From positions 372,001-436,000 of the forward strand of contig NZ_JBMOVV010000001.1 of assembly GCF_049472135.1 (NCBI RefSeq): a DNA stretch of 64,000 bases. The letters are read 5' to 3'. Positions 46,422-55,275 of this stretch are shown one piece after another. The translations under genes were made by a program, and so were the position numbers. Numbering within the stretch: the first letter of the stretch is position 1; each line of letters begins with the position of its first letter. This DNA comes from Arcobacter_B sp049472135. Lineage in GTDB: Bacteria; Campylobacterota; Campylobacteria; Campylobacterales; Arcobacteraceae. The notes beneath the pieces are model-generated. The model had not been told where the DNA came from. It did no database searches and worked only from the letters and a program-made list of their open reading frames with translations.

Positions 46422-47054
46422 ATGATTACTGAAATAATTGAAAACTCAACTATACTTATAGTTAATGATTTAGAAGCTACTCTAAATGAGCTTGTTCCTT
46501 TTTATCCAAAACATCTTGTTAGGATAATTAAAAATGAGGAAAAAGATGAGTTTTTAATTGCACAGGCAAATTTAGCTATTAAAGAAGCTTACATAGCTTC
46601 AAATGAAAAAAAGTTTATATTTTTATGTGGTTCAGTATTTAGAAATGAAGCACAAAACTCTTTATTAAAAGTTTTAGAAGAACCTCCTAGAAATGTTGTT
46701 TTTATTTTAATAACTACTTCTAAGTCATCAATACTGCCTACGATTTATTCTAGGATGCCTTATAAGTATTTAAAAAAATCTATAGCAAAAGAAGTTTCTT
46801 CTTTAGATATTGCAAAACTTGATTTAAAAGATATGTATAATTTTTTAAAACAAAATCAAAAAATTTCTAAAAATGAAGCTAAAGATTTAATTGAATCAAT
46901 TTTGCTAAAAGTAAAAGAACAACAAATTTTACTGGATGAAGCTCAATTAAATATATTTTCAAAATCTATAAAACTAATAGAACTTAATGCTAGACCTATT
47001 AATGTTTTAACTACCCTACTTTTATCTTTATCAAAACAAAAAAAATCTTTTTAA
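46422..47054 (+). CDS. holB: DNA polymerase III delta-prime subunit
   Basis: A 210-residue clamp-loader subunit, shorter than the E. coli protein, as is normal for this phylum. The SRC-like and AAA+ sensor region is visible in NEAQNSLLKVLEEPPRNVVFIL near 82-103 and SILPTIYSRM near 110. No Walker A motif is present, consistent with the delta-prime role. It lies 5 bases after hobA and 9 before folP. Confidence 0.87.
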   Translation: MITEIIENSTILIVNDLEATLNELVPFYPKHLVRIIKNEEKDEFLIAQANLAIKEAYIASNEKKFIFLCGSVFRNEAQNSLLKVLEEPPRNVVFILITTSKSSILPTIYSRMPYKYLKKSIAKEVSSLDIAKLDLKDMYNFLKQNQKISKNEAKDLIESILLKVKEQQILLDEAQLNIFSKSIKLIELNARPINVLTTLLLSLSKQKKSF

Positions 47055-47063
47055 AGGATTTGT

Positions 47064-48203
47064 ATGCAAACATACAAAATATCAATAAATGATGCTAAAA
47101 AACTATTTGCACAATTAAATTGTGATAAAGGCGGAGTGAATATACTCTCTAAAAAAGCAAAACTTCATACTTTATATATAAAACAAATGCATGTTGGCGC
47201 AGCAAATATATTAAAGCAAGATGCTTTATCTATTGGTGCAGATTTAGCTGTTCCAACTGGTGTTATTACAGCAAAGCAAAAGTATGTTGATGGAATATTA
47301 TTGGGTACTACAAAACACTTTGAACTTTTATCAAGAAAAGAGTTAGCTCAACCTTTTGGTTTAAAAGATCTAGCAAAAAGTCTAAAAGAGTATATAAAAG
47401 AGCAAAAGTATAAGACTAAAATCATGGGTGTTTTAAATGCAAATGAAGACTCATTTTTCAAAGATAGTAGATTTAGTTCAAAACAAGCAAGCCAAAAAAT
47501 TGAATCAATGATAGAAGATGGTGCTAATATTATAGATATAGGAGCTGTATCTTCAAGACCTGGAAGTGTAGCTGTTGAACCAAAAGTTGAGCTGGAGAGA
47601 TTAAAAGATATTGTAGATACTATTTATGAAAACAAGTATTATGAAAAAGTTGAGTTCTCTATAGATTCTTATGAGCCTTTGGTTATTGATTATGTCTTAA
47701 ATAAAGGTTTTAAAATAGTAAATGATATTACAGGTTTAGAAAATGATGAGGTATGTAAAATAAGTGCTAAATATAATGCTCAAGTTGTAATTATGCATAT
47801 GCAAAATGATCCTAAAACAATGCAAAATAATCCTGAATATAAAGACGTAATGATAGATTTAGATGAATATTTTGCAACTCAAATACAAAAAGCTAACTCT
47901 TTTGGAGTAAATGACATAATTTTAGATGTTGGGATTGGTTTTGGTAAAACATTGGAACATAATCTTACTTTATTAAATAACTTAGAACATTTCAAACATT
48001 TTGGTTATGAATTATTAATTGGAGCTAGTAGAAAATCAATGATTGATTTAATTTCTCCTTCAAAAATAGAAGAAAGACTTCCAGGAACTTTAGCAATTCA
48101 TCTTAAGTCTATAGAAAATGGAGCTTCTATTATTAGGTGTCATGATGTAAAAGAACACCATCAAGCAATCAAAGTTCAAGAAGCTATAAATAGTATAAAT
48201 TAA
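47064..48203 (+). CDS. folP: Dihydropteroate synthase
   Basis: A 379-residue folate enzyme. The TIM-barrel core starts near residue 118 (KIMGVLNANEDSFF) and has DGANIIDIGAVSSRPGS, NDITGLENDEV and LDVGIGFGKT, all family signatures. About 110 extra N-terminal residues are present, a feature of Campylobacterota FolP. It joins p-aminobenzoate to the pterin precursor and is the sulfonamide target. Last gene of the lysC run; a bidirectional terminator separates it from tyrA. Confidence 0.92.
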   Translation: MQTYKISINDAKKLFAQLNCDKGGVNILSKKAKLHTLYIKQMHVGAANILKQDALSIGADLAVPTGVITAKQKYVDGILLGTTKHFELLSRKELAQPFGLKDLAKSLKEYIKEQKYKTKIMGVLNANEDSFFKDSRFSSKQASQKIESMIEDGANIIDIGAVSSRPGSVAVEPKVELERLKDIVDTIYENKYYEKVEFSIDSYEPLVIDYVLNKGFKIVNDITGLENDEVCKISAKYNAQVVIMHMQNDPKTMQNNPEYKDVMIDLDEYFATQIQKANSFGVNDIILDVGIGFGKTLEHNLTLLNNLEHFKHFGYELLIGASRKSMIDLISPSKIEERLPGTLAIHLKSIENGASIIRCHDVKEHHQAIKVQEAINSIN

Positions 48204-48214
48204 TTACGGAATGA

Positions 48215-48239
48215 TGAGATACTTTTTTAAAGTATCTCA
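48215..48239. terminator. Bidirectional terminator between folP and tyrA
   Basis: TGAGATACTTT and AAAGTATCTCA form a perfect 11-base stem around three Ts; the tyrA stop lies inside it. Both strands are A/T-rich outside the stem. Confidence 0.75.
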
Positions 48240-49057
48240 TGTAAGCTATTTGCTTTTTTCATCCACTCTTTTAAATCATCATAATCTTGATTTTCAACCA
48301 TATTTCTTACTTTTTTCATATGATCTTCAAATAAATCAATAGATTTTAATAGGTTTTCTCTATTTTGTTTAAAAATATCTGTCCACATTTCAGGACTTGA
48401 TTTTGCTATTCTACTCATATCTTTAAATCCACCAGCAGCAAGTGCTATAATAGATTTTGGATCTTCATGACCCATAACTGTATTTGCTAGTGAGTATGAA
48501 ATAGCATGAGGTAGGTGTGACATATAACATGCATGTATATCATGTTCATCTGCATCCATAACTACAATTCTCATTCCAATTTCTTGGAATACTTTAAATG
48601 CTCTATTTACATGAATGTTTTCGTTATCTTCAAGATTACATAAAACTACTGTTTTACCTTCATATAAATCATCAATAGCAGCTTTTGGTCCAGATTTTTC
48701 TGTTCCTGTCATTGGATGAGCTGCTATAAAATTTTGTCTAATAGATTCTGGAATATTTTTAACAATAAAATCTTTTGTAGAACCTAAATCCATAATAGTT
48801 GTATTATCTTTAATATCTAAAAATTCAGGAAGTATTGAAATAATATTGTCAACAGGTATTGCTAAAACAATTAAATCACACTTTTCTTTCAATGTTTTAA
48901 TATCTACCAACTCATCCACAAGATTTAGTTCTGCTATTTCTTTTTTTGTTTTTTCACTTCTTGCGTAACCGTATACTTTTGTGGCTATTGCATATCTTTT
49001 TACAGCCTTTGCAAAAGAACCACCCATTAGTCCTAAACCAACAATTCCTATATTCAA
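48227..49057 (-). CDS. tyrA: Prephenate dehydrogenase
   Basis: A 276-residue NAD(P)-dependent enzyme of tyrosine synthesis. The Rossmann motif GLGLMGGSFAKA lies at residues 6-17, HPMTGTEKSGP near 113-123 is the substrate-binding segment, and the helical C-terminal domain has YMSHLPHAISYSLA. Length fits the monofunctional form. It is convergent with folP. The integrated phage begins within about 100 bases upstream of its start. Confidence 0.93.
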   Translation of the reverse strand: MNIGIVGLGLMGGSFAKAVKRYAIATKVYGYARSEKTKKEIAELNLVDELVDIKTLKEKCDLIVLAIPVDNIISILPEFLDIKDNTTIMDLGSTKDFIVKNIPESIRQNFIAAHPMTGTEKSGPKAAIDDLYEGKTVVLCNLEDNENIHVNRAFKVFQEIGMRIVVMDADEHDIHACYMSHLPHAISYSLANTVMGHEDPKSIIALAAGGFKDMSRIAKSSPEMWTDIFKQNRENLLKSIDLFEDHMKKVRNMVENQDYDDLKEWMKKANSLHEIL

Positions 49058-49153
49058 ATTTGTACCTTTAATTTTAATAATTTCGAGATTATATCTTAAT
49101 ATTTATATAAACAATATTTACAGAAAAAACACGATTTTAAGGGAAATATATAG

Positions 49154-50209
49154 TTATTGTGCTTTTTTTGTGTCAATTAGATTAATTATAATTCTCTTTT
49201 CTTCTTTTTGTGGAATCCATTGATAATAAATATTTTGAGTTATTGTAATATTTTCATGTCTTAGCATATAAGATACCCATTCTATTCTTTCACCATATGA
49301 AAGTTTTAAACTAGCGAATGTATGTCTTATTTGATGTATTCCACGCTTTTTAATATTTAGCTTGTTTAAAAGATTATTGAAATAATAACTAATAGTTGAT
49401 GTATTATTAATTAATTTACCTTTAATTGAATAAAAAACATAATCTTTTAGTCCAGTTCTTAACCTTTGACTAATAAAATACTCTTTTGCTTCATATGGTA
49501 AATCAATAACTGCATTTGAAGCTTTTGTTTTTGCTTTTTGTTCTATACCGTTATATCTTCTACGAGATATTGAAATCTTATTATTTACAAAATCTATATC
49601 AGACCATTTTAAAGCAATAATTTCACCAAATCTCATACCAGTATAAAAAGCTATACAAAACATATTTCTATAAAAATTATCATCATTTAGAATTAAACTT
49701 ATTTCTTCTAAATTGAAAGGATTAGGTTTATAATCACTTTCAAATTTAGGTTTTGTAATATCTTTAGTTGGGTTATGTGTTATAAAATTCTGTAAAATTG
49801 CATTTTCAAAGGCTAAATTTACAATAACTAATGAACTATTTAAACTACTTCTATTATCAAATAGATTAAAATATTTTTTCATTAAAAGAGGTGAAATATC
49901 TTCAACATATATATCTTTAAAAAATGGTAGAGTATATATATTTGAGCAAGACTCATAACAATCATAAGAATTATGTTTAATCTCTTTTTCTTTTTCTGCT
50001 AATGCTTTAATGATAAGATCATTAAAAAGGTGCTTATCTTTTTTAACAGTATGTTTTAATAAGAACTCATCATCTTTAAGATAATTTTGTATTTTTTTTC
50101 TATTTTTTGGAGTATCTTCCAAGCCTGTACTGAAACGATTTCCATTTAGCCTATAATATAAAAGGCCATTTTTAGGATATTTTTTTGATTTACGATTATA
50201 AAAAGTCAT
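49154..50209 (-). CDS. Phage tyrosine integrase
   Basis: A 351-residue integrase from ATG 50209, which has an AAAGG ribosome site; an in-frame GTG at 50233 would add 8 residues. An N-terminal arm-binding domain (about 1-40, FYNRKSKKYPKNGLLYYRL), a core-binding domain and a C-terminal catalytic domain are seen. Catalytic residues in ATG numbering: R193, H292, R295, H318 and a Tyr at 328 or 329. It is distinct from XerH. It is the leftmost gene of the inovirus region, reading outward toward tyrA, so the left attachment site is expected at 49058-49153. Its 5' end overlaps the HTH gene. Confidence 0.9.
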   Translation of the reverse strand: MTFYNRKSKKYPKNGLLYYRLNGNRFSTGLEDTPKNRKKIQNYLKDDEFLLKHTVKKDKHLFNDLIIKALAEKEKEIKHNSYDCYESCSNIYTLPFFKDIYVEDISPLLMKKYFNLFDNRSSLNSSLVIVNLAFENAILQNFITHNPTKDITKPKFESDYKPNPFNLEEISLILNDDNFYRNMFCIAFYTGMRFGEIIALKWSDIDFVNNKISISRRRYNGIEQKAKTKASNAVIDLPYEAKEYFISQRLRTGLKDYVFYSIKGKLINNTSTISYYFNNLLNKLNIKKRGIHQIRHTFASLKLSYGERIEWVSYMLRHENITITQNIYYQWIPQKEEKRIIINLIDTKKAQ

Positions 50210-50486
50210 GTTTACCTTTATCTCTAATCGCACTTTCTATAAATACAATTCTAGTACTATTTTTATTAAGTACTCTTTTATAGTGTATATCTTTTTTAAA
50301 TCTACCCTCTTCTATCATATTGTATAAAGTTTTATTAGATATCTTTAGATATTTAGCAACATTTGTAGGTTTTGACAAATCAATCTCTTTTTCTTTATTA
50401 TTTAGCTCTTGTATTTTTTCTTCTATTTTTTCAATTTTAGTTAATAGTAAAGGTATGAGATCTAAATTTTCATATGGTACATTCAT
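50196..50486 (-). CDS. Small HTH protein, excisionase-like
   Basis: A 96-residue protein with an N-terminal coiled segment (about 8-32) and a winged-HTH/excisionase-like domain (about 35-75, PTNVAKYLKISNKTLYNMIE then EGRFKKDIHYKRV). Such DNA-binding proteins beside an integrase usually direct excision or regulate early genes. An AAGGAG site precedes the ATG. It lies between a small hypothetical gene and the integrase, overlapping the latter. Confidence 0.7.
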   Translation of the reverse strand: MNVPYENLDLIPLLLTKIEKIEEKIQELNNKEKEIDLSKPTNVAKYLKISNKTLYNMIEEGRFKKDIHYKRVLNKNSTRIVFIESAIRDKGKHDFL

Positions 50487-50487
50487 T

Positions 50488-50730
50488 CTAAGTATCTCCT
50501 TTTATTTTATTAAATTTATTTACATATTGTTCAAATCTACTTTTTAGATGTTCTTTTGCTTCATCTATAGATTTAAAGCTTTTAAATTTTGTTTCTTTAA
50601 ATGTGTAATCAAAAAATACAAATGTTGCATTTTCTGAAAGTCTTATTTTTCTTATTTGAAAAACTATTTTGTCTTTTAAAATGTAATAGATTGTAGTTTC
50701 ATCATTTTTTAGTGTATGTTCTTTTAACAT
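50488..50730 (-). CDS. Small phage hypothetical (80 aa)
   Basis: An 80-residue protein, basic and aromatic-rich, with alternating strands (KIVFQIRKIRLSENATFVFF) and a C-terminal helix. No known motif is visible. It follows the rep gene by one base (50732) and precedes the HTH gene by one base, so it is part of the early transcript. A DNA-binding or replication role is possible but unproven. Confidence 0.6.
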   Translation of the reverse strand: MLKEHTLKNDETTIYYILKDKIVFQIRKIRLSENATFVFFDYTFKETKFKSFKSIDEAKEHLKSRFEQYVNKFNKIKGDT

Positions 50731-50731
50731 C

Positions 50732-52120
50732 TTAAAATCCTAATGACTCTATAGTCTCAAATGTTTCATAAGGCATAGAGTTTATAAGTTCAAAGTTTCC
50801 GTTAACTAGTTCAAGTTTTTTATTATTAAACAGCCCTCTTTTAATCATTTCATTTTTAGTTACTTTGTAATGAGGTATATTTAATTGATCTATTGGTTTA
50901 TTATCAAGTTCATTGAAGTAATCAGTTAATATTTTATTTGTCATTCTTGATGGTATAGGGATTGGATTAAATTTTTTTAGTTTATTATCTATACTTACAT
51001 AATCAACACCATCAACGATAACATGAGGATTTCTAATTTTCTTTTTATATTTTAGTTTTAAATCAATTCTAAAAGGTTTATCTTTAGAAATGGTATCTTT
51101 CTTTTTTCCAAATGATTTAATTAGTTTATTTTTGTTAAAAACCTCGTAAGTACCGTTATGGTATCTAAGTACCCTGTCTTGTTCATCTTGAAACATAAAA
51201 TAGTCATTCTCTTGATTCCATGAAGCAATGCCAGTTTTTATAATATCTGTTAGATAATGCCAGTCTTTTTCAATGATTGCAGTTTTTCTATAAACCCATG
51301 CAGGAACTAAAGAGTGAGAAGTAACAACTCTTAAAATTCTATGTTTAATATACCAACATTGTAATTCATCTAGCTCACTTTCATTCTCTACATCAAGAAA
51401 TGATTTAAATAAATATTTTAAGATATATGCAGGAGCTGATTGAATATCCCATTGGAAACCATTTAGTTGACCTAATTTACAGTTTTTTAGTTTTTTAATA
51501 TTTTGAGGTGCTGGAAAATACTCTCTATAAGCTTTTAAAAGGTCATTCTTAAACTGTACAGGAACATATAACATCATATGAATATGAGGTACACCATCTT
51601 TTTTATGAGGTTCTGCAACTCTTATATAGTGGGCTTTATATCCTGCTTTTTTGATATTTCTATATTTTGATGAACTTTGAAATCTGTATATTTGAAAGTT
51701 TAAAACATTGTATAAGTCTTTGATGGAAAAGTTTAAACCTTCATAAGCTTTATCTAGTAACTTACCAAATCTATCATTATTAGGTAAAATCTTTTTTTGT
51801 TCATCTAATATTTTATATTTTTTAAAAAATTTATCAAATTTACCATATAAAAAATCTCTATAATATCCATCTAAAGTAGCTGTTATAAAAATATTAGAAT
51901 ATTCTACAAGCTCACTTGATACTATCTCATTCATTGTATTTATTTTATTTATAATCTCTGAATAGTATCTTCTTGAATGATTAGCTGAGAAAGAAACATC
52001 TAAAAGTGATTTATATTGACCTGTTGAACCTATAAAGAATTTGTCTTTTAGATATGCTCTTTGTATTTCGTGTTTCTTTTGAATAACTTCTAAATCTTTT
52101 GTTGTTATACCATATTTCAT
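50732..52120 (-). CDS. HUH-endonuclease rolling-circle replication initiator
   Basis: A 462-residue replication protein. Motif 1 is FITATL near 78-83. The metal-binding HUH motif is H179-I-H181 in GVPHIHMMLYVP. The catalytic motif AYILKYLFKS (231-240) has two tyrosines, Y232 and Y236, with K235, like the gpA/Rep proteins of rolling-circle phages. It would nick the plus origin and start rolling-circle synthesis, the role of Ff pII. The C-terminal 180 residues are unassigned. A strong hairpin lies just upstream, so it may have its own promoter. Confidence 0.87.
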   Translation of the reverse strand: MKYGITTKDLEVIQKKHEIQRAYLKDKFFIGSTGQYKSLLDVSFSANHSRRYYSEIINKINTMNEIVSSELVEYSNIFITATLDGYYRDFLYGKFDKFFKKYKILDEQKKILPNNDRFGKLLDKAYEGLNFSIKDLYNVLNFQIYRFQSSSKYRNIKKAGYKAHYIRVAEPHKKDGVPHIHMMLYVPVQFKNDLLKAYREYFPAPQNIKKLKNCKLGQLNGFQWDIQSAPAYILKYLFKSFLDVENESELDELQCWYIKHRILRVVTSHSLVPAWVYRKTAIIEKDWHYLTDIIKTGIASWNQENDYFMFQDEQDRVLRYHNGTYEVFNKNKLIKSFGKKKDTISKDKPFRIDLKLKYKKKIRNPHVIVDGVDYVSIDNKLKKFNPIPIPSRMTNKILTDYFNELDNKPIDQLNIPHYKVTKNEMIKRGLFNNKKLELVNGNFELINSMPYETFETIESLGF

Positions 52121-52158
52121 TTTTACCCTCTTACGACAACTTTTGTTAATTTGACAAG

Positions 52159-52202
52159 GAACACTTTTTTTTGTTCGCTTCGCTCACAAAGAAAAAGTGT
52201 TC
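52159..52202. terminator. Strong hairpin between the rep and secretin groups
   Basis: GAACACTTTTT and AAAAAGTGTTC form an 11-base stem. Its loop contains GCTTCGC (GCGAAGC on the other strand), an unusually stable mini-hairpin. On the minus strand it would terminate transcripts of the structural genes before rep. It could also be a replication signal. Confidence 0.65.
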
Positions 52203-52248
52203 TTCTCACTAATTAAATCCCTATAAAATAAAGATTTAAAACCTATTT

Positions 52249-52587
52249 TTATTGATCTTCAAATTTGAAGATATACTCATTAATGTAATTAATTCTAAAA
52301 TTCAGCTCTTGATTAAATTCTTCTGTAAAAACATAAAAATTATCATTTATTTGTTCACTTATTCTTTGCATATTTAAATATTCGTTTTTTATATCTTGGA
52401 AAAACTCTTCATCAGTTCTTGGGTCATCTTGTGCTGCTTTTTCCATTTGTTTAAAAGCCTCTAATGATTGTTTAACACTTGCTATTGATAAAATAACTCC
52501 TGCATAAGGAAGTAAAGATATTGGAAAATCAACTGAACTAATCAGGTTATTGGCTAAAGCTATATTGTCTTTAATTTTTTTTATCAT
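52249..52587 (-). CDS. Phage hypothetical with one hydrophobic segment (112 aa)
   Basis: A 112-residue protein. A hydrophobic stretch (about 15-35, ISSVDFPISLLPYAGVILSI) could be a membrane helix; the rest is acidic and helical. No family is recognised. Its start overlaps the end of the preceding 66-residue gene by 4 bases and its stop is close to the strong hairpin. Virion assembly or superinfection functions are possible. Confidence 0.55.
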   Translation of the reverse strand: MIKKIKDNIALANNLISSVDFPISLLPYAGVILSIASVKQSLEAFKQMEKAAQDDPRTDEEFFQDIKNEYLNMQRISEQINDNFYVFTEEFNQELNFRINYINEYIFKFEDQ

Positions 52588-52784
52588 GATATATCCTTTG
52601 TAAATTTGTTAAACATTTGTTTTAAACCATGAATTATTAAAATCTCAATTACTGAATCTGGAATCAATAAAGGAAATAAATTCCCATCAAGATGATTATG
52701 AAAATATGAATGAATTTTAATTGAATCTGTTCTAAAAGATTTTCTATACTTGTTTTTTATTCTTAGTTTAGTTTTTGACATCAT
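52584..52784 (-). CDS. Phage hypothetical (66 aa)
   Basis: A 66-residue protein with a basic N-terminal part (MSKTKLRIKNKYRKSFRTDS) and a more hydrophobic C-terminal half. No family is recognised. It overlaps the secretin end by 17 bases and the following gene by 4 bases, typical of packed phage genes. Real translation is likely but unproven. Confidence 0.45.
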   Translation of the reverse strand: MMSKTKLRIKNKYRKSFRTDSIKIHSYFHNHLDGNLFPLLIPDSVIEILIIHGLKQMFNKFTKDIS

Positions 52785-53907
52785 TAACTCCTTTTGTTAA
52801 TTTAACCACTAATGACAAGTGGAACTTTTTGTTTTCTTTGATATATCCATTAAAGGCCTCTCCTATTATTGGTAGTTGAGAAAGTAGCGGATAAGAAAGA
52901 ACATTTTTGTTTGATTGTGAGTTTAAACCAGAGAGAACAAACATTTCATCTTCTTTTAGTATGAAACTAGTATTTAAATCATTTGTGTATGTAGTTGGAA
53001 TACCTTTTTTATCAAAATCAATAAAGTTTGAAAATGACAAATTCATATCAAAATAAACAGAGCCATTTTTAAGAAATCTAGGTTTAATTTTTATTGAGAT
53101 ACCTACTTTTTTAAAGTCTGTTGATTCTGTGGTTTTATTTGAATTATCTTTATCCAATTGAGTTATTGTCTTTGTATAAGGTATTTCTTGGAACGAATTA
53201 AAATTAAGAGCTTTATTATTAAAGACTTTTAAAGATGGCGAGGACTTTATTTGTACATCAGAGTTTTTATCTACATATCTTAAAAATGATTCATAACTAT
53301 TTCTACTATATTTTATTGTTGTATCAGCTGCAACAGTAAAAGGGTTAAGTATTTGTAAATATTTTGTATCAAACTTAACTTCTTTCTCATTGTTTTTTGA
53401 CATATCGTTTTGAAAGATTGAGATATTAAGAACCATATTTTGAAGTACATTATCTATAAGAGTTAGTTTTTTAATATGCTCTTTACATGTTTTATTTGTT
53501 TTAAAATAAACTACATTTGTGTCTTTAAAAAGTGTATATTTTAGTGCTTGGAATTTAAAGTAGTTTTCTATATCAGTAAAGCTTGAATTATTTACTTCAT
53601 AAGTACAAGTTAATGAGAGCTCATTTTTTTCAGTAACTAAGTAGTAGTTTGGTTTTCTAACAAGTATTAAGTTATTAGCTCTTAAAACATCTGATAAAGT
53701 GCCTAAGTCTTTTTCTATATTTTCTAATTTTGTATTTATAAAGAAAGAGATCTTTTTATCTTCTAAATCTTTTGGAACTAAAACATTTATATTTAGCAAG
53801 TTTGAAAAAAGCTTTATATAGTTCTTTAGTGTTAAAGTATCTGTATCATTATTTGCTAGAATAAGTGTACTTAGTATCATCAGTGACATTAATATCTTTT
53901 TCATCAT
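52768..53907 (-). CDS. Phage secretin (pIV-like)
   Basis: A 379-residue secretin. The signal peptide covers about 1-18 (MMKKILMSLMILSTLILANN). N-terminal domains (about 20-150) precede the beta-barrel secretin domain (about 180-375), whose signature ends in LKEDEMFVLSGLNSQSNKNV and YPLLSQLPIIGEAF. It would form the outer membrane channel for phage release, like Ff pIV. Many inoviruses borrow a host secretin; this one carries its own. Its 5' end overlaps the Zot gene by 59 bases, the same gI-gIV arrangement as Ff. Confidence 0.9.
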   Translation of the reverse strand: MMKKILMSLMILSTLILANNDTDTLTLKNYIKLFSNLLNINVLVPKDLEDKKISFFINTKLENIEKDLGTLSDVLRANNLILVRKPNYYLVTEKNELSLTCTYEVNNSSFTDIENYFKFQALKYTLFKDTNVVYFKTNKTCKEHIKKLTLIDNVLQNMVLNISIFQNDMSKNNEKEVKFDTKYLQILNPFTVAADTTIKYSRNSYESFLRYVDKNSDVQIKSSPSLKVFNNKALNFNSFQEIPYTKTITQLDKDNSNKTTESTDFKKVGISIKIKPRFLKNGSVYFDMNLSFSNFIDFDKKGIPTTYTNDLNTSFILKEDEMFVLSGLNSQSNKNVLSYPLLSQLPIIGEAFNGYIKENKKFHLSLVVKLTKGVNDVKN

Positions 53908-54979
53908 TTACCCCTTTGTATTGAAATAGATTTATAAATGCAGGTTTAGTTGCAACAGTTGTTGAGTAACTACTTTTAGTAATAGGTGTAAAGCTAATTA
54001 CCTCAAGTATTTTCTTTTTATATAGGACCTCTAAAAGTTTAGAACTCATAGAGAAGTCAGAGTTAAAGCATTTTGTTTTATTACAAACTAGTTTTATTAG
54101 AATAAAGCCCTCAAAATCTGTAATATCAAATAGTTTTTCTTCTTTTATAGTTTGTAGTGATGTGTCCTGCAGCGTACTATTATTTTGAGTTGGTACATTT
54201 ACAGGTGTACTATTTACTTCATTTATATTTGGTGTTTCTTGTTGTGGTGTCATATTTGAAACAAGAAAATAAAAAGCAGTTATTACAAGAGCTAAAAGAG
54301 CTGCAGAAGATATTAATATTTTTTTAATAGCGTTATTAGTAAAAACTTTACCACCACTTGTATATGCTTTAAATACAATATCTAGCTTTTTAATTTTTTC
54401 TGTTTTATAAAGTTCTTTTGCAGACATTCTTGAAGATGGAAAGTATTTATAAACAAAGTTTCTTGATACTAATTGAAAAGTAGAAGGAACGGCTCTTACA
54501 AACTGTTCACAAAAACCTTTATATTTATAGTTAACTAATGAAAGGTTTTGAGTGATAAGAAGTACTTCACAATGAAAGTGTCTATGATAAGTAAAAAAGA
54601 ATAATAAGGCTTTATCAGCTTTATCTAGGTAGTTATGACACTCATCTATTACAAAGAAAGTATCAGCTATTCCAAAATCTTTTGCATGATTTACAAGTTC
54701 TTTTTCAGATACATTATCATCTAAATAGTAAGCATGAAGTAACAGAATCTTTTCATAAAACTTTTCAAATTTAAATGAAGTATCAGTATCTTTTTCAATA
54801 GTAAAAGAATCTTTATTATAAGGTATATTAGTTCTTAGGTATTTAATATCTTTATTGATAATGAACTTAGATTTTAGGTAAGTTTTTGTTTTAGAATCTT
54901 TACCAAAGTAAGCATATATTCTACATATAGCTTCATAAGACTTCCCTGCTCCCATTACTCCTGTACCAAACACAACCAT
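53849..54979 (-). CDS. zot: Zonular occludens toxin-like assembly ATPase (pI)
   Basis: A 376-residue Zot/pI protein. The N-terminal ATPase begins VVFGTGVMGAGKSYEAICRI (Walker A at about 5-14, GTGVMGAGKS), with Walker B FFVIDECHNYLDK near 132-144. A membrane helix lies near 232-253 (ILISSAALLALVITAFYFLV). The C-terminal periplasmic part is about 120 residues. It drives virion assembly across the inner membrane and pairs with the secretin. Campylobacter Zot homologues have been discussed as barrier-disrupting toxins; toxin activity here is unknown. Confidence 0.92.
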   Translation of the reverse strand: MVVFGTGVMGAGKSYEAICRIYAYFGKDSKTKTYLKSKFIINKDIKYLRTNIPYNKDSFTIEKDTDTSFKFEKFYEKILLLHAYYLDDNVSEKELVNHAKDFGIADTFFVIDECHNYLDKADKALLFFFTYHRHFHCEVLLITQNLSLVNYKYKGFCEQFVRAVPSTFQLVSRNFVYKYFPSSRMSAKELYKTEKIKKLDIVFKAYTSGGKVFTNNAIKKILISSAALLALVITAFYFLVSNMTPQQETPNINEVNSTPVNVPTQNNSTLQDTSLQTIKEEKLFDITDFEGFILIKLVCNKTKCFNSDFSMSSKLLEVLYKKKILEVISFTPITKSSYSTTVATKPAFINLFQYKGVNDEKDINVTDDTKYTYSSK

Positions 54980-55275
54980 TAGATAAACCTTTTAGCAATA
55001 TCAAGGGCTTTTTTAGAGCTATAAGCAGTAATAAGAATAAGTATATAGTTTTGAATACCTTGAATAAATCCAAAATAAACTAAGTAGTTTAAATAAGGAA
55101 AAGTAAGTATTAAAGGTTGTACTAAATCAAAGATTTTATCAAGTATTACAAACTCTAAAGTTATTAAAAATGCAACTACAGGAACAGTAATAACAGCTTT
55201 TTTAAAGAACTTACCAATAAAAGAAAATAGCTTTTCAAAGATAGATACAAAAAATCCAGTTAGAAAATTCCACAT
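54979..55275 (-). CDS. Minor coat protein pVI-like (DUF2523-type)
   Basis: A 98-residue, very hydrophobic protein with three membrane segments (about 5-25, 28-50 and 60-90). Its size, hydrophobicity and position between pIII and Zot match the pVI/DUF2523 minor coat proteins of inoviruses. Start and stop touch both neighbours (1-base overlaps). It would anchor pIII at the end of the filament. Confidence 0.78.
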   Translation of the reverse strand: MWNFLTGFFVSIFEKLFSFIGKFFKKAVITVPVVAFLITLEFVILDKIFDLVQPLILTFPYLNYLVYFGFIQGIQNYILILITAYSSKKALDIAKRFI

